Numbered from the stretch's first letter, positions 9,318 to 17,342 are shown. The stretch: 64,000 nt of DNA from Gemmatimonadaceae bacterium (GCA_036504815.1 DASXUN010000003.1:1-64000); one strand, 5' to 3'. The notes: a model not told the origin generated them from the letters alone. A program made the numbers and translations.

Positions 9318-9767
9318 TCAGCGCACGGCGAAGGTGACGCGCTGCTCCTGCGGGTAGTTCTGCGAGACGAGGCGCGCGACGGCGGTGTAGCGTCCCGGGG
9401 CGGGGGACTTCCACTCCTCGTTGAACGAGAGGGTGTCGTCGCTGCGCAGCACCTTGTTCTGGAAGGCGGCGGTGAAGAGCCGGCCGTCGCTCCAGCGCCA
9501 GACCTGGCGGCCATGCTCATCGAGGACGGCGATGTCGTGCGTCATCCCGTCCTTGAAATTCAGTTCGACCTTGCGATCGCCGCCGTTCGTGACGTGCAGC
9601 TGGAAATGGACGGCGTCATCGACGCGCACGTCGAGCGCGGAGGCGACGGCGGGGCCCTTCTTGTGTGCGGTGTGCGAGCCTGACGCCGACTCGTTGGTGC
9701 GCGAACGCGTGCACGCAAAGGCGAGCACCGCGATGACCAGCAACACGAAAGAGACGCGTCCGTTCAT
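9318..9767 (-). CDS. Lipoprotein with BsuPI-type domain
   Basis: A 149-residue secreted protein. The N-terminus MNGRVSFVLLVIAVLAFAC is a lipoprotein signal with the Cys at the lipobox. The rest is a small beta-sandwich like Bacillus intracellular proteinase inhibitor BsuPI: LHVTNGGDRKVELNF, HDIAVLDEHGRQVWRWSDG and FTAAFQNKVL match the conserved core. The actual target is unknown; BsuPI domains occur widely outside protease inhibition. The ATG at 9767 is preferred over an in-frame TTG four codons upstream. It faces away from the atp genes, sharing a 338-bp divergent region with them. Confidence 0.8.
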   Translation of the reverse strand: MNGRVSFVLLVIAVLAFACTRSRTNESASGSHTAHKKGPAVASALDVRVDDAVHFQLHVTNGGDRKVELNFKDGMTHDIAVLDEHGRQVWRWSDGRLFTAAFQNKVLRSDDTLSFNEEWKSPAPGRYTAVARLVSQNYPQEQRVTFAVR

Positions 9768-9848
9768 TCTCTTCGCCAAAGGGGCGAAATATTTGTGATC
9801 CCCGCTGTCAGGGATCTTCCATTTCCGCCGTTCAACTTACTGACACCT

Positions 9849-9924
9849 TGACGATCCGTCAAACGGCTGGTAACAGTCCAAGTCGCGGTGTGGTAGGCAC
9901 TTGGTCAATCGGTCATCTTGACCG
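9849..9924. promoter_or_regulatory. Inverted repeats in the divergent atp/lipoprotein region
   Basis: The 338-bp gap (9768-10105) has no convincing gene. It holds two small inverted repeats, TTGAC-GATCC-GTCAA near 9848-9862 and CGGTCA-TCT-TGACCG at 9910-9924, plus the promoter listed separately. Related TGAC half sites in both suggest a regulator binding site, but this is only a pattern. Confidence 0.3.
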
Positions 9925-10068
9925 AGTGCAGCGCAGGTCAGACGCTGACACTGGCCCCGGATGTGTGCTTCCCGGCAAGGCGGGGGCGGGTGAGTTGTCC
10001 ACGCGCTTCTGACGGGTCGGGATGTGCGCTATGAGAGGGAAACACCGGTTTCCCGCAGCGCGTTTCGC

Positions 10069-10097
10069 TTGCGAAAGATTTCACAAGCGGATAATCT
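10069..10097 (+). promoter_or_regulatory. Candidate sigma-70-type promoter of the atp operon
   Basis: TTGCGA (10069-10074), a 17-bp spacer and TAATCT (10092-10097) give good hexamers. Transcription would begin at about 10104, practically at the GTG start at 10106, so the first gene may be translated from a nearly leaderless mRNA. Confidence 0.5.
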
Positions 10098-10105
10098 TCA
10101 AGGCT

Positions 10106-10402
10106 GTGGCGAGTGATCCGAAGGAGACGCGAAAGCGTGCCGAAACCCTGTTGAATCAAGGGGCTTTCGGGTCCGGCCCGTTGACCCAGTTCATGGGGCT
10201 CGGGCTGCAGTTCGTGCTGTCGATCCTCCTCTTCCTCTACGTCGGGAAGTGGGTGGACGGGAAGCTCGGCACCTCGCCCTGGTTCATGATCCTCGGAGTC
10301 TTCACCGGCGCCACGGCGGCTTTCTACAGCATGTACCGCTCCCTGAAAGCAGTCGAACGTCGGCAAGAGGAACAGGACCGGCTGGAGAAAGAGGGAAAGT
10401 GA
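10106..10402 (+). CDS. AtpZ/AtpI-family F0F1 ATPase accessory subunit
   Basis: A 98-residue membrane protein from the GTG at 10106. The frame is open back to an ATG at 10022, but that extension is basic and not family-like. It has a short charged N-terminus (DPKETRKRAETLLNQ), then two hydrophobic helices (FMGLGLQFVLSILLFLYVGK and WFMILGVFTGATAAFYSMY) and a charged tail, the usual layout of the AtpZ group found first in many atp operons. Known members help assemble the c-ring or supply divalent cations. It overlaps the next gene by GTGA, so the two should be co-translated. Confidence 0.8.
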   Translation: MASDPKETRKRAETLLNQGAFGSGPLTQFMGLGLQFVLSILLFLYVGKWVDGKLGTSPWFMILGVFTGATAAFYSMYRSLKAVERRQEEQDRLEKEGK

Positions 10403-10746
10403 AGCGCATCCTCGCCTACGCGGGGCTGTCGCTCCTGCTGATCGTGGGGCTGGCCTGGCTGCTCGCTAAGCTATGGCCCGACCCGATGGCGCAGCAGGCG
10501 GTCTGGTTCTCGGCGGGCATCGCCCTCGGCATCCAGATCATCGGCTTTCTCTTCGTCCGCGTCATCGTGCCGGCGCACGTCATTGCCGGCTGGGGCGCGG
10601 GGATGCTGCTGCGGTTCCTGACCCTGGTACTTCACGCGCTGATCGGCGTGCGGCTCATGGGATTTCCTCCCGCGCCCGCCCTGCTGAGCCTGGCTGCGTT
10701 CTTCTTCGTTTCCACGCTGATCGAACCCGTCTTCCTCAAGCCATGA
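10399..10746 (+). CDS. ATP synthase subunit I-like membrane protein
   Basis: A 115-residue protein beginning with the GTG that overlaps the previous stop. It has four hydrophobic stretches (LAYAGLSLLLIVGLAWLLA, AVWFSAGIALGIQIIGFLFV, HVIAGWGAGMLLRFLTLVLHALIGV, LSLAAFFFVSTLIEPVF), as in the AtpI/UncI group, which is poorly conserved in sequence. Its place between the AtpZ-like gene and atpB supports a role in assembling the c-ring. It ends by overlapping the ATG of atpB (ATGA). Confidence 0.7.
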   Translation: MKRILAYAGLSLLLIVGLAWLLAKLWPDPMAQQAVWFSAGIALGIQIIGFLFVRVIVPAHVIAGWGAGMLLRFLTLVLHALIGVRLMGFPPAPALLSLAAFFFVSTLIEPVFLKP

Positions 10747-11819
10747 AGTCTGGATTCCTCGCCCTCGCGCTGACCGCTGCCGTGTACGCCGCGCCGTTGG
10801 CGGCGCAGGAGCCCGCGCCCGCCGCCCCGGCTGCGCCGTCGACCGATGTCATGCAGACGGTCGCCGACAAGCAGAATGAGAAGCTCCAGCACGGCGGCGC
10901 GATTGCGCCGGCCGAGGGGGCACCGGCACCGAAGGCCGAGGGTGCGGCGAGCGCGGAGAAGGCCGACATCATCACGCCCCACATCACCGACGGCAAGCAT
11001 ATGGAGCTGCCGTGGCTGAACGCGGCGCACGGCTTCGCGAAGGAAGTCACGCTGCCGTCGGGATGGCCGTCCTTCGACGTCCCGCTGCCGATCATCGGGC
11101 TGTTCCACGTGGACACGTCGCCCACCAAGCTGGTGGTGATGCTGTGGGTCGTCGCCGCGCTGCTCATCGTGGTGCTCGTGGGCGCGGCGCGGGCGCATCA
11201 GCGCCGCGCGGCCGAGGGGCTGCCACCCCGGGGGCTGGCTGGCGCGATCGAGGCGATGGTGCTGTACATCCGCAACGAAGTCATCCTCCCGAACGTCGGG
11301 CATCACGGCGAAGGCTTCGTGCCGTACCTGCTCACGATCTTCTTCTTCATCCTCTTCGCGAACCTGCTCGGCCTGATCCCGTACATGGCGACGGCCACGG
11401 GCAACATCGCGGTGACGGCGACGCTCGCCATCCTGACCTTCCTCGTGGTCGAGATCGCCGGCATGAAGGCGCTGGGCAAGGGCTACATCAACACGATCAT
11501 CTTCTGGCCGCAGGACATGCCGTTGCTCATGCGGATTCCGATGTCGATCATCCTGAGCCCGGTGGAACTGCTCTCGAAGTTCACCAAGCCGTTCGCGCTG
11601 GCCATCCGTTTGTTCGCCAACATGACGGCGGGGCACATCGTGGTGCTGGCGCTCATCGGCCTGATCTTCACGTTCCAGAGCTGGGTCATTGCGCCGGTGC
11701 CGGTCGTGATGGCGGTGGCGATCATGCTGCTGGAGCTGATGGTGGCGCTGGTGCAGGCGTTCATCTTCACGCTCTTGAGTTCGGTGTTCATCGGCTTGGT
11801 GAGGGAGTCGCATCACTAG
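10743..11819 (+). CDS. atpB: ATP synthase F0 subunit a, with signal peptide and extended N-terminus
   Basis: Subunit a forms the proton half-channels against the c-ring in the inner membrane. The 358-residue product starts with a signal peptide (MKSGFLALALTAAVYAAPLAAQ) and about 85 residues rich in Ala, Pro and Lys before the usual core. The core holds the essential Arg in AIRLFANMTAGH (about 288) and the final helices ending FIGLVRESHH. Such extended, processed subunit a occurs in Bacteroidetes-like lineages. Translation is coupled to the upstream gene by ATGA. A 195-bp gap with heptamer repeats separates it from atpE. Confidence 0.95.
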   Translation: MKSGFLALALTAAVYAAPLAAQEPAPAAPAAPSTDVMQTVADKQNEKLQHGGAIAPAEGAPAPKAEGAASAEKADIITPHITDGKHMELPWLNAAHGFAKEVTLPSGWPSFDVPLPIIGLFHVDTSPTKLVVMLWVVAALLIVVLVGAARAHQRRAAEGLPPRGLAGAIEAMVLYIRNEVILPNVGHHGEGFVPYLLTIFFFILFANLLGLIPYMATATGNIAVTATLAILTFLVVEIAGMKALGKGYINTIIFWPQDMPLLMRIPMSIILSPVELLSKFTKPFALAIRLFANMTAGHIVVLALIGLIFTFQSWVIAPVPVVMAVAIMLLELMVALVQAFIFTLLSSVFIGLVRESHH

Positions 11820-11825
11820 GCGACT

Positions 11826-11867
11826 GATGGCAGATGGCAGATGGCAGATGGCCGATGGCTGATGGGC
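11826..11867. repeat. Six tandem GATGGCN heptamers between atpB and atpE
   Basis: Units are GATGGCA three times, GATGGCC, GATGGCT and GATGGGC, in perfect 7-bp register. They sit shortly after the atpB stop and well ahead of the atpE ribosome binding site (AGGAGT). No facing arm is seen here. Confidence 0.85.
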
Positions 11868-12014
11868 GGGGCTGGCATCACCCACCAGTTCCGATGGTAG
11901 CCAGGCAACTACTGGCGAGTTCCGCTGGGCCCCGGGGTCCGTTGGCGGATGGTGGCGGGGAGACCCGTTGCGGGTGCTGACGCTGTACCACTTCACGAAT
12001 CAGGAGTAACGACG

Positions 12015-12284
12015 ATGATGTTCCCCCTGTTGCAGGCCGCTGCGGCCACCAAGGAGTACATGGGTGCGTGGGCGATGATGGGCGCCGGCATTGGCGCTGG
12101 TCTCGCCATCATCGGCGCCGGCCTGGGCATTGGCCGCGTCGGCGGTCAGGCCGTTGAGGGCATGGCCCGCCAGCCGGAAGTCGCCGCCAAGATCCAGACG
12201 GCCGCGCTGATCTTCGCCGCCTTCATCGAAGGCGCCGCGCTGTTCGCCGTGGTCGTGACGTTCCTTATCCAGAGCAAGTTCTAG
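12015..12284 (+). CDS. atpE: ATP synthase F0 subunit c
   Basis: An 89-residue hairpin proteolipid that builds the rotor ring. Helix 1 carries the glycine motif (GAGIGAGLAIIGAGLGIG), the polar loop is ARQPE, and helix 2 has the ion-binding Glu in FAAFIEGAALF (about residue 72). The residues I can check do not show the Gln/Ser signature of sodium-coupled rings, so proton coupling is likely. The ATG at 12015 sits 8 bases after AGGAGT; the upstream in-frame GTG at 11949 is not needed. A stable hairpin follows directly. Confidence 0.96.
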   Translation: MMFPLLQAAAATKEYMGAWAMMGAGIGAGLAIIGAGLGIGRVGGQAVEGMARQPEVAAKIQTAALIFAAFIEGAALFAVVVTFLIQSKF

Positions 12285-12294
12285 GCAGCCTGGC

Positions 12295-12322
12295 GGCCCG
12301 CACGCCCCGGGGTGTGCGGGCC
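12295..12322 (+). terminator. Strong hairpin between atpE and atpF
   Basis: GGCCCGCAC (12295-12303) pairs with GTGCGGGCC (12314-12322), a 9-bp perfect stem with a short GC-rich loop that can pair further. No T run follows, so full termination is unlikely. It is placed to stabilise the upstream atpE mRNA end or reduce read-through, which would help make many c subunits per complex. Confidence 0.6.
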
Positions 12323-12355
12323 CGCCGACCCCTCCTCTCCTGACACCCAGTTCCC

Positions 12356-12931
12356 ATGCGTTCCTTCTTGATCCGCGCCCTGACGCTCGTCGCCGTTGTC
12401 GCCATGCCGGCGTTCGCCAGCGAGGCGGAAGCCCCCAAGGGCGGCCTGCTGTCGCCGGCCGGCGGCCTGATGTTCTGGACGGTGCTGGTCTTTGCGATCC
12501 TCTTCTTCGTCCTCTCCAAGTTCGCGTTCAAGCCGATCCTCGCCGCCGTGGAAGGGCGCGAGCAGGAGCTGCGCGAGACGATGGACCAGGCGAAGGCCGA
12601 TCGCGAGCTGGCCGCGCAGCTGCTCGCCGAGCAGAAGCAGCAGCTCGAAGCGGCCCGCGCGGACGCGCAGAAGATCATCGCCGACGGGCGCGCGACCGCC
12701 GAGAAGATGCGCGCCGACCTGATGGAGCACACGCGCACGCAGCAGGCCGACATGCTCGAGCGCGCCAAGCGCGACATCGAGTCCGAGAAGCAGGGCGCCA
12801 TCGCCGAGCTGCGCCGCGAGGCGGTGGACCTGGCGATCGCCGGCGCGAGCAAGGTGATCGAGAAGAACCTCGACGACGCCTCCAACCGCGCGCTCGTCGA
12901 CAAGTACCTCGCGGCCATCGGGTCCAAGTAA
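12356..12931 (+). CDS. atpF: ATP synthase F0 subunit b, with signal peptide
   Basis: Subunit b is the peripheral stalk of ATP synthase. The 191-residue product begins with a signal-like segment (MRSFLIRALTLVAVVAMPAFA), then the membrane helix (LMFWTVLVFAILFFVLSKFA), then a long charged coiled coil (EGREQELRETMDQAKADREL onward) and ends AAIGSK. Length without the leader is near 165, normal for the family. The stop shares a base with the atpH start (TAATG), so the two are coupled. Confidence 0.93.
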   Translation: MRSFLIRALTLVAVVAMPAFASEAEAPKGGLLSPAGGLMFWTVLVFAILFFVLSKFAFKPILAAVEGREQELRETMDQAKADRELAAQLLAEQKQQLEAARADAQKIIADGRATAEKMRADLMEHTRTQQADMLERAKRDIESEKQGAIAELRREAVDLAIAGASKVIEKNLDDASNRALVDKYLAAIGSK

Positions 12932-13467
12932 TGCAGAGCTCCGCGATCTCCCGGAACTACGCCGACGCGCTGCTGACGCTGGCCACCAAGGAGAACGGCC
13001 GCGACAGCTTTGGCGCGTACATCAACGGCCTGGCCGATGTCCTGGAGCACGACCAGACGTTCCATCGCTTTCTCGCCGCGCCGCAGGTGAGCGAGGTGAA
13101 GAAGAACGAGGTGCTGGGCAAGGCGCTGGACGGCAAGGCGCCGGCGCTCTTCGTGCGCTTCCTCCAGAAGATGGTGTCGAACCGCCGGCAGATGCTCATC
13201 CGGGAGGTCGCGGAGGAGTACAACGACCTGCGCGACGAGCAGGAAGGGCGCGTGCACGCGCGCGTGACGGTGTCGCGCGAGATGAGCGACGCCGACCGCG
13301 ACGCGCTGGCCGCGTCGCTCACGCAGGCGATCGGCAAGACGGTGGTGCCGCACCTCCACGTCAACCCGGCCATCCTCGGCGGCGTCATCGTGCGCATCGG
13401 CGACACGGTGATGGACGGGTCGGTGCGGCGGAGGCTCTCCGTGCTCAAGGCGGGGATGACTCGCTAG
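12931..13467 (+). CDS. atpH: ATP synthase F1 subunit delta
   Basis: Delta joins the peripheral stalk to the catalytic head. The 178-residue protein has the N-terminal helical bundle (ISRNYADALLTLATKE) and the C-terminal family signature GGVIVRIGDTVMDGSVRRRLSVLK. It overlaps atpF by one base. In most operons atpA and atpG come next; here the cluster ends with a terminator 57 bp later, so the alpha, gamma, beta and epsilon genes must be elsewhere. Confidence 0.94.
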   Translation: MQSSAISRNYADALLTLATKENGRDSFGAYINGLADVLEHDQTFHRFLAAPQVSEVKKNEVLGKALDGKAPALFVRFLQKMVSNRRQMLIREVAEEYNDLRDEQEGRVHARVTVSREMSDADRDALAASLTQAIGKTVVPHLHVNPAILGGVIVRIGDTVMDGSVRRRLSVLKAGMTR

Positions 13468-13473
13468 GACCCT

Positions 13474-13506
13474 GGTGCAGGGGCACGGAGCAGGGTGTGG
13501 TGCACA
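13474..13506. repeat. GGTGCAGGGGCAC-type intergenic repeat, copy 2
   Basis: GGTGCAGGGGCAC (13474-13486) and GTGTGGTGCA (13495-13504) repeat the element at 9208-9252, about 4 kb away in the same orientation. It lies between the atpH stop and its terminator. Confidence 0.6.
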
Positions 13507-13524
13507 GGAGGGGGAGATTGAATG

Positions 13525-13553
13525 GGGGCGGCCGCTGGCCGCCCCTTTGTTAT
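13525..13553 (+). terminator. Intrinsic terminator of the atp cluster
   Basis: GGGGCGGCC (13525-13533), loop GCT and GGCCGCCCC (13537-13545) form a perfect 9-bp stem followed by TTTGTTATT. It closes the atpH end of the operon. Confidence 0.9.
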
Positions 13554-13627
13554 TCAACCGCGTCGACTGTCGGCGCGCGTCGGGGGGCGGCATCTTTGCA
13601 TAGAGGATGGCCGCATGGAGGGCCGGC

Positions 13628-14443
13628 ATGCGCATGGGATGGGTGGCGGTGATGGCGATGGGAGCGGTGACACTCGGCGCGCAGTCACCGCGGGCGGTGA
13701 CAGTGCGCGTGACGACGTCGGGCGGTCAGCCGGTGCCGTATGCCCTGCTATCGGTGGATGGGACGCCCGATCGCATCGCCGACGCGCGCGGCGGCGTGAC
13801 GCTTGTGCTCCCGGCGCGCGATTCCGTGCGGGTGTCGGCGCGGCGCATCGGCTTCCGGCCGCTCGACGGCTGGGCGCGGCGGGCGGCGAGCGACGACGCA
13901 TTCGAGGCGACGATGATGCCGATCGCGGCCACGATGGATACGATCCGCGTGATCGCGGCGATGGTCACGCCACTGTCCAAGACGGGGTTCTACGACCGCG
14001 TGGAGCGCGTGCAGAAGAGCGCGATGCTGGGCGAGTTCATCACGCCGGAGGAACTGGGAGCGAAGAACTATTCGCGACTCTCGGAGATCATGCAGGGGCG
14101 GCAGTACAGTCACATCGCCATGAAGAATTCAGGAGCGCGATCGCAGCCGGTGCTGCAGGGGCGTGGACGGTGTCCACTGAACATCGTCGTGGACGGGCAT
14201 CCGGTGAAGAACACGATCCAGGACGAAGCGGTGAGCGGCGTGCCACTGTCGATTATGTCGCGCGGTTCGAGTCAGATCACCGGGGGAAATAATCCGATCG
14301 GCCTCGACGAGATCGTCGACGGACGGTCAATCATGGGAATCGAGATCTATCCGAGCACGGCGAATGCGCCCGCGGAGCTCATTCCGATGGCGTCGCGCGG
14401 CGGGTGCGGCCTGGTCGCCATCTGGACGGGGCCGCGAAAGTGA
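13628..14443 (+). CDS. Secreted plug-like protein with carboxypeptidase-regulatory-type domain
   Basis: A 271-residue protein with a signal peptide (MRMGWVAVMAMGAVTLGAQ). A short beta domain follows (VTVRVTTSGGQPVPYALLSVDG ... RRIGFRPL), as in carboxypeptidase-regulatory repeats. The C-terminal part reads like a TonB plug without a barrel: GFYDRVERVQ, FITPEEL, LQGRGRCPLNIVVDGHPV, IEIYPSTANAPAELIP and CGLVAIWTGPRK. The ATG at 13628 has GGAGGG in front. The same motifs return at the C-terminus of the next gene, so the two are tandem paralogs. It is probably periplasmic or linked to the outer membrane; the partner is unknown. Confidence 0.75.
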   Translation: MRMGWVAVMAMGAVTLGAQSPRAVTVRVTTSGGQPVPYALLSVDGTPDRIADARGGVTLVLPARDSVRVSARRIGFRPLDGWARRAASDDAFEATMMPIAATMDTIRVIAAMVTPLSKTGFYDRVERVQKSAMLGEFITPEELGAKNYSRLSEIMQGRQYSHIAMKNSGARSQPVLQGRGRCPLNIVVDGHPVKNTIQDEAVSGVPLSIMSRGSSQITGGNNPIGLDEIVDGRSIMGIEIYPSTANAPAELIPMASRGGCGLVAIWTGPRK

Positions 14444-14480
14444 GGCGAGACGTTCGCGGGAAGGTGCGGGAGTTGGTCGC

Positions 14481-16676
14481 GTGCTGATGCGTCGTCGCTC
14501 TCGATGTGCACTGGTCGCCGCGCTTGCCGGTGCTGCGCTCGCCGCTACCGTGCTCCCGACACCAGTGCGCGCGCAATCGGTGCAGGGAACACTGCTGCGC
14601 GCCGACTCGATGCCGGCGGCCGGGGTGATCGTCGTTGCCACGCGCGGCGCGCGGGACAGCGTGCTGGCGCGCACGATGACCAACGGCAACGGCCGCTACC
14701 TGCTTACCCTCACGCCGGGCCCGGTGGCCCTGCGCGCGCTGCGCATAGGGCACCGGCCCCACGTCTTCGCGGAATTCACGGTGACGGCCGGGATGCGACG
14801 CGATGCGCGGACGGTGCTGCCCAACGATCCGATCGTGCTCGCGGCCGTCACGACGGAAGCGTCGTCGCGCTGCCGGCAGTCGGGGACGGCCGGCGCGAAC
14901 GTGGCGACGGTCTTTGAGGAGGCGCGCAAGGCGCTGCTGGCGTCGACGCTCAAGTCGGGGGATGGTGATCCGCTCGCGCGGCTGAGCGTCTTCGAACAGG
15001 CGCGGTCGGTCGGCAATCGCGGGTACTCGCAACCCAAACTGGAATTCCAGGAAGGCGTGACGCTCAAGCCGTTCCAGAGCCTGAAGCCCGATTCGCTGGC
15101 GAAGGTGGGCTATATGGTGCTGGACCTCACCTCGGCGGAGTACTACGCACCCGACGCGGAGGTGCTGCTGTCGGAGTCGTTCACCAGCACGCACTGCCTT
15201 GGCCTCAGCGAGGGGAAGGACGCGACCGCGGGGCTGATCGGGCTGACGTTCCGCCCGCAGCAGCTCCGGCGGAATTACGTGGATGTCCGCGGCACGCTGT
15301 GGCTCGATCGCGCGACCAACGAACTGCGCCGCATGGAGTATTCGTACGACGGGCTGCCCATCACGATGCAGCGCGCGGACCCTGGCGGCGATGTGGAGTT
15401 CACGCGCCTCGCCGACGGCACGTGGTTCGTGAGCAAGTGGGAGATCCGGATGCCGCGGATGACGCTCTCACCGGGGACGCCGCAGCTGGTGGGGCTGTGG
15501 GTCAAAGGGGGCGAGGTCTGGTGGATTCGCCGCGGGCGATCGCTGTTGTATACCAATGGCCGCGACGAACCGGCGAAGGCCGAGCAAGTGGCGGCGACGG
15601 CGGCGGCCAGCGCGGAGCGTGACTCGGCGGCCGCGGACTTCGCGTGCACGCCGGCGAACCCCGGCGATCTCGGCGGACTGCTGGTGGGGACGGTGGTGGA
15701 CGAACGCGGCGCGCCGCTTGCTGATGCAGTGGTCACGGTGGAGTGGAAGGGGAACTTCAACACCGCCGGACGCGGCATCACGTGGGAGATGCAGGGGTTG
15801 AGCGCGATCACCGGGCGTGACGGCACGTTCGGCATCTGCGGTGTGCCGACCGGCCAGATGCTGAGCGTGGCGGCGCAGTACGGCACGCGCAAGACGCCGA
15901 AGGCGGCGGTGCAGATTGCGCCCAGCATGCGCGTCGCGGCGCGGGTGGAACTTCGCGTGGTCGGCGTCCGGGGCAACGCGCCGGCGAAGGGTGTGGTCGT
16001 GCGCGTCCGCAGCGACGCCGGCGTCGCGATCGCGCACGCCCTGGTGGAAGTGGAAGGCGGGCGCGGGCGCGTGACGGACGACAGCGGGCGCGTCTTCCTG
16101 GATGCGGCGCCCGATACGCTGCGCATGGCCGTGCGACGGATCGGGCACGCGCCGTTCTCCGGCCGCATCGGTCGCACCGCGTCGGGCGAGTTTGCGGTGA
16201 CGCTTCGACCGCTTGCGCAGACGCTCGCGGCGGTGCACGTGGTGGAGCGCGGCGTGAAGTCGCCGCTGGAGCTGTCCGGATTCTATGACCGGGTGCTGCG
16301 CGCGCAGCGTGGGGCGTTCAACGCCGACTTCATCACGCCCGAGGAATTGGAGACGCGTCGCGGGGCGCGCCCCAGCGACCTGTTCCAGGGGCGGCGGTTC
16401 GTGGCGCCGGCGCGCACGCCGGGGGGCAGGCCGCGGACGTTCCTGCAGGGACGAGGGCGCTGCAACATGACCGTCTACGTCGACGGACAGTTGCTGCGGC
16501 CGGATTCGCCGCGCGGCGTGATTGCCATTGACGAACAGCTCGACGCCAACGCGATCAGTGCAATCGAGATCTACGCGAGCGCGGCCAATGCGCCGGCCGA
16601 GCTGATTCCGCTGGTTGGCGCGGTGGAGGAAGCAGCGTGCGGGATTGTGGCGATTTGGACGGGATCAAGACGGTGA
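14481..16676 (+). CDS. Large secreted protein: two carboxypeptidase-regulatory-type domains and a plug-like C-terminus
   Basis: About 731 residues from the GTG at 14481, which has GGGAG 8 bases upstream; an ATG at 14487 is the alternative. A signal peptide ends near PTPVRAQS. Domain 1 (VQGTLLRADSMPAAGVIVVA ... RIGHRPHVFAEF) is a carboxypeptidase-regulatory fold. A beta-rich middle part (GTLWLDRATNELRRMEYSYD, LADGTWFVSKWEIRMP) resembles outer membrane lipoprotein carriers in style. Regulatory-type repeats return (LLVGTVVDERGAPLADAVVTV; later RRIGHAPFSGRIG). The end matches the previous gene: GFYDRVLRAQ, FITPEELETR, LQGRGRCNMTVYVDGQ, IEIYASAANAPAELIP, CGIVAIWTGSRR. Confidence 0.75.
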   Translation: MLMRRRSRCALVAALAGAALAATVLPTPVRAQSVQGTLLRADSMPAAGVIVVATRGARDSVLARTMTNGNGRYLLTLTPGPVALRALRIGHRPHVFAEFTVTAGMRRDARTVLPNDPIVLAAVTTEASSRCRQSGTAGANVATVFEEARKALLASTLKSGDGDPLARLSVFEQARSVGNRGYSQPKLEFQEGVTLKPFQSLKPDSLAKVGYMVLDLTSAEYYAPDAEVLLSESFTSTHCLGLSEGKDATAGLIGLTFRPQQLRRNYVDVRGTLWLDRATNELRRMEYSYDGLPITMQRADPGGDVEFTRLADGTWFVSKWEIRMPRMTLSPGTPQLVGLWVKGGEVWWIRRGRSLLYTNGRDEPAKAEQVAATAAASAERDSAAADFACTPANPGDLGGLLVGTVVDERGAPLADAVVTVEWKGNFNTAGRGITWEMQGLSAITGRDGTFGICGVPTGQMLSVAAQYGTRKTPKAAVQIAPSMRVAARVELRVVGVRGNAPAKGVVVRVRSDAGVAIAHALVEVEGGRGRVTDDSGRVFLDAAPDTLRMAVRRIGHAPFSGRIGRTASGEFAVTLRPLAQTLAAVHVVERGVKSPLELSGFYDRVLRAQRGAFNADFITPEELETRRGARPSDLFQGRRFVAPARTPGGRPRTFLQGRGRCNMTVYVDGQLLRPDSPRGVIAIDEQLDANAISAIEIYASAANAPAELIPLVGAVEEAACGIVAIWTGSRR

Positions 16677-16704
16677 GGGGGGCGGGTTCTCCCGCGCCAA
16701 GCCC

Positions 16705-16732
16705 CCGCACTCCGCGCTCCGCCCCCCGCTCC
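16705..16732. repeat. Four tandem CCGCNCY heptamers
   Basis: CCGCACT, CCGCGCT, CCGCCCC and CCGCTCC follow in exact 7-bp register in the 95-bp gap before the ferredoxin gene. The unit sequence differs from the GATGGC type but the period is the same. Confidence 0.6.
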
Positions 16733-16771
16733 CTGTCCTTTGTCTCTCCCGCGGGCCAATTTTCCTTCGCT

Positions 16772-17341
16772 ATGGCCGACTCTCCCCTCAACCGTCGCGG
16801 TTTCTTCTCGCAGGGCCTGTCGCGCCTGCTGGGCGAGGTGGTGGATGCCGTGTCGCAGCGGGTGTCGCCGGTGCCGTATGTGCGGCCGCCGGGCGCCATC
16901 GCCGAGCCGGCGTTTCTCGCGGCGTGCACGCGATGCCGGGAGTGCGGGGCCGTCTGTCCGGCGCTCGCGATCCGGATGCTGCCTTCGACGCACGGGATCG
17001 CCGCCGGGACGCCGGTGCTGGAGGTGGATGACCGTGCCTGCATCATGTGCGCGGACATGCCCTGCGTGACGGCCTGCCCCACGGGCGCGCTGCTCGCGCC
17101 GAAGCAGGGCTGGGCCGACGTGAAGATGGCGGTGATCGGCATCGACGACCGGCGCTGCATCGCGTTTCAGGGCATCGAGTGCGGGGTCTGCACGCGAGTC
17201 TGTCCGGTGGGCGACGCGGCCATTCAATTGGATGACAAGGGGCGGCCGTTCATTGGCGCCGCCTGCACGGGGTGCGGCAAGTGCGTGACCGCGTGCGTGA
17301 CGACACCCAGCGCGATGACCGCGCGACCCGCGAGGAACTGA
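16772..17341 (+). CDS. NapF/NapG/MauM-like 4Fe-4S ferredoxin
   Basis: A 189-residue polyferredoxin. The N-terminus NRRGFFSQGLSRLLGEVVDA resembles a Tat-type start but lacks a clear hydrophobic core, so its location is uncertain. Cys groups are CTRCRECGAVCP (about 50), CIMCADMPCVTACP (about 90), ECGVCTRVCP (about 135) and CTGCGKCVTAC (about 166), enough for four clusters, as in NapF/NapG/MauM. No nitrate reductase or methylamine genes are nearby, so the electron partner is unknown. No ribosome binding site precedes the ATG. A cupin gene starts 2 bases after the stop. Confidence 0.8.
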   Translation: MADSPLNRRGFFSQGLSRLLGEVVDAVSQRVSPVPYVRPPGAIAEPAFLAACTRCRECGAVCPALAIRMLPSTHGIAAGTPVLEVDDRACIMCADMPCVTACPTGALLAPKQGWADVKMAVIGIDDRRCIAFQGIECGVCTRVCPVGDAAIQLDDKGRPFIGAACTGCGKCVTACVTTPSAMTARPARN

Positions 17342-17342
17342 G

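Noticed and set aside
11949-12014. Longer atpE from GTG at 11949
   Set aside because: A good AGGAGT ribosome site lies before the ATG at 12015 and subunit c does not need the extension.
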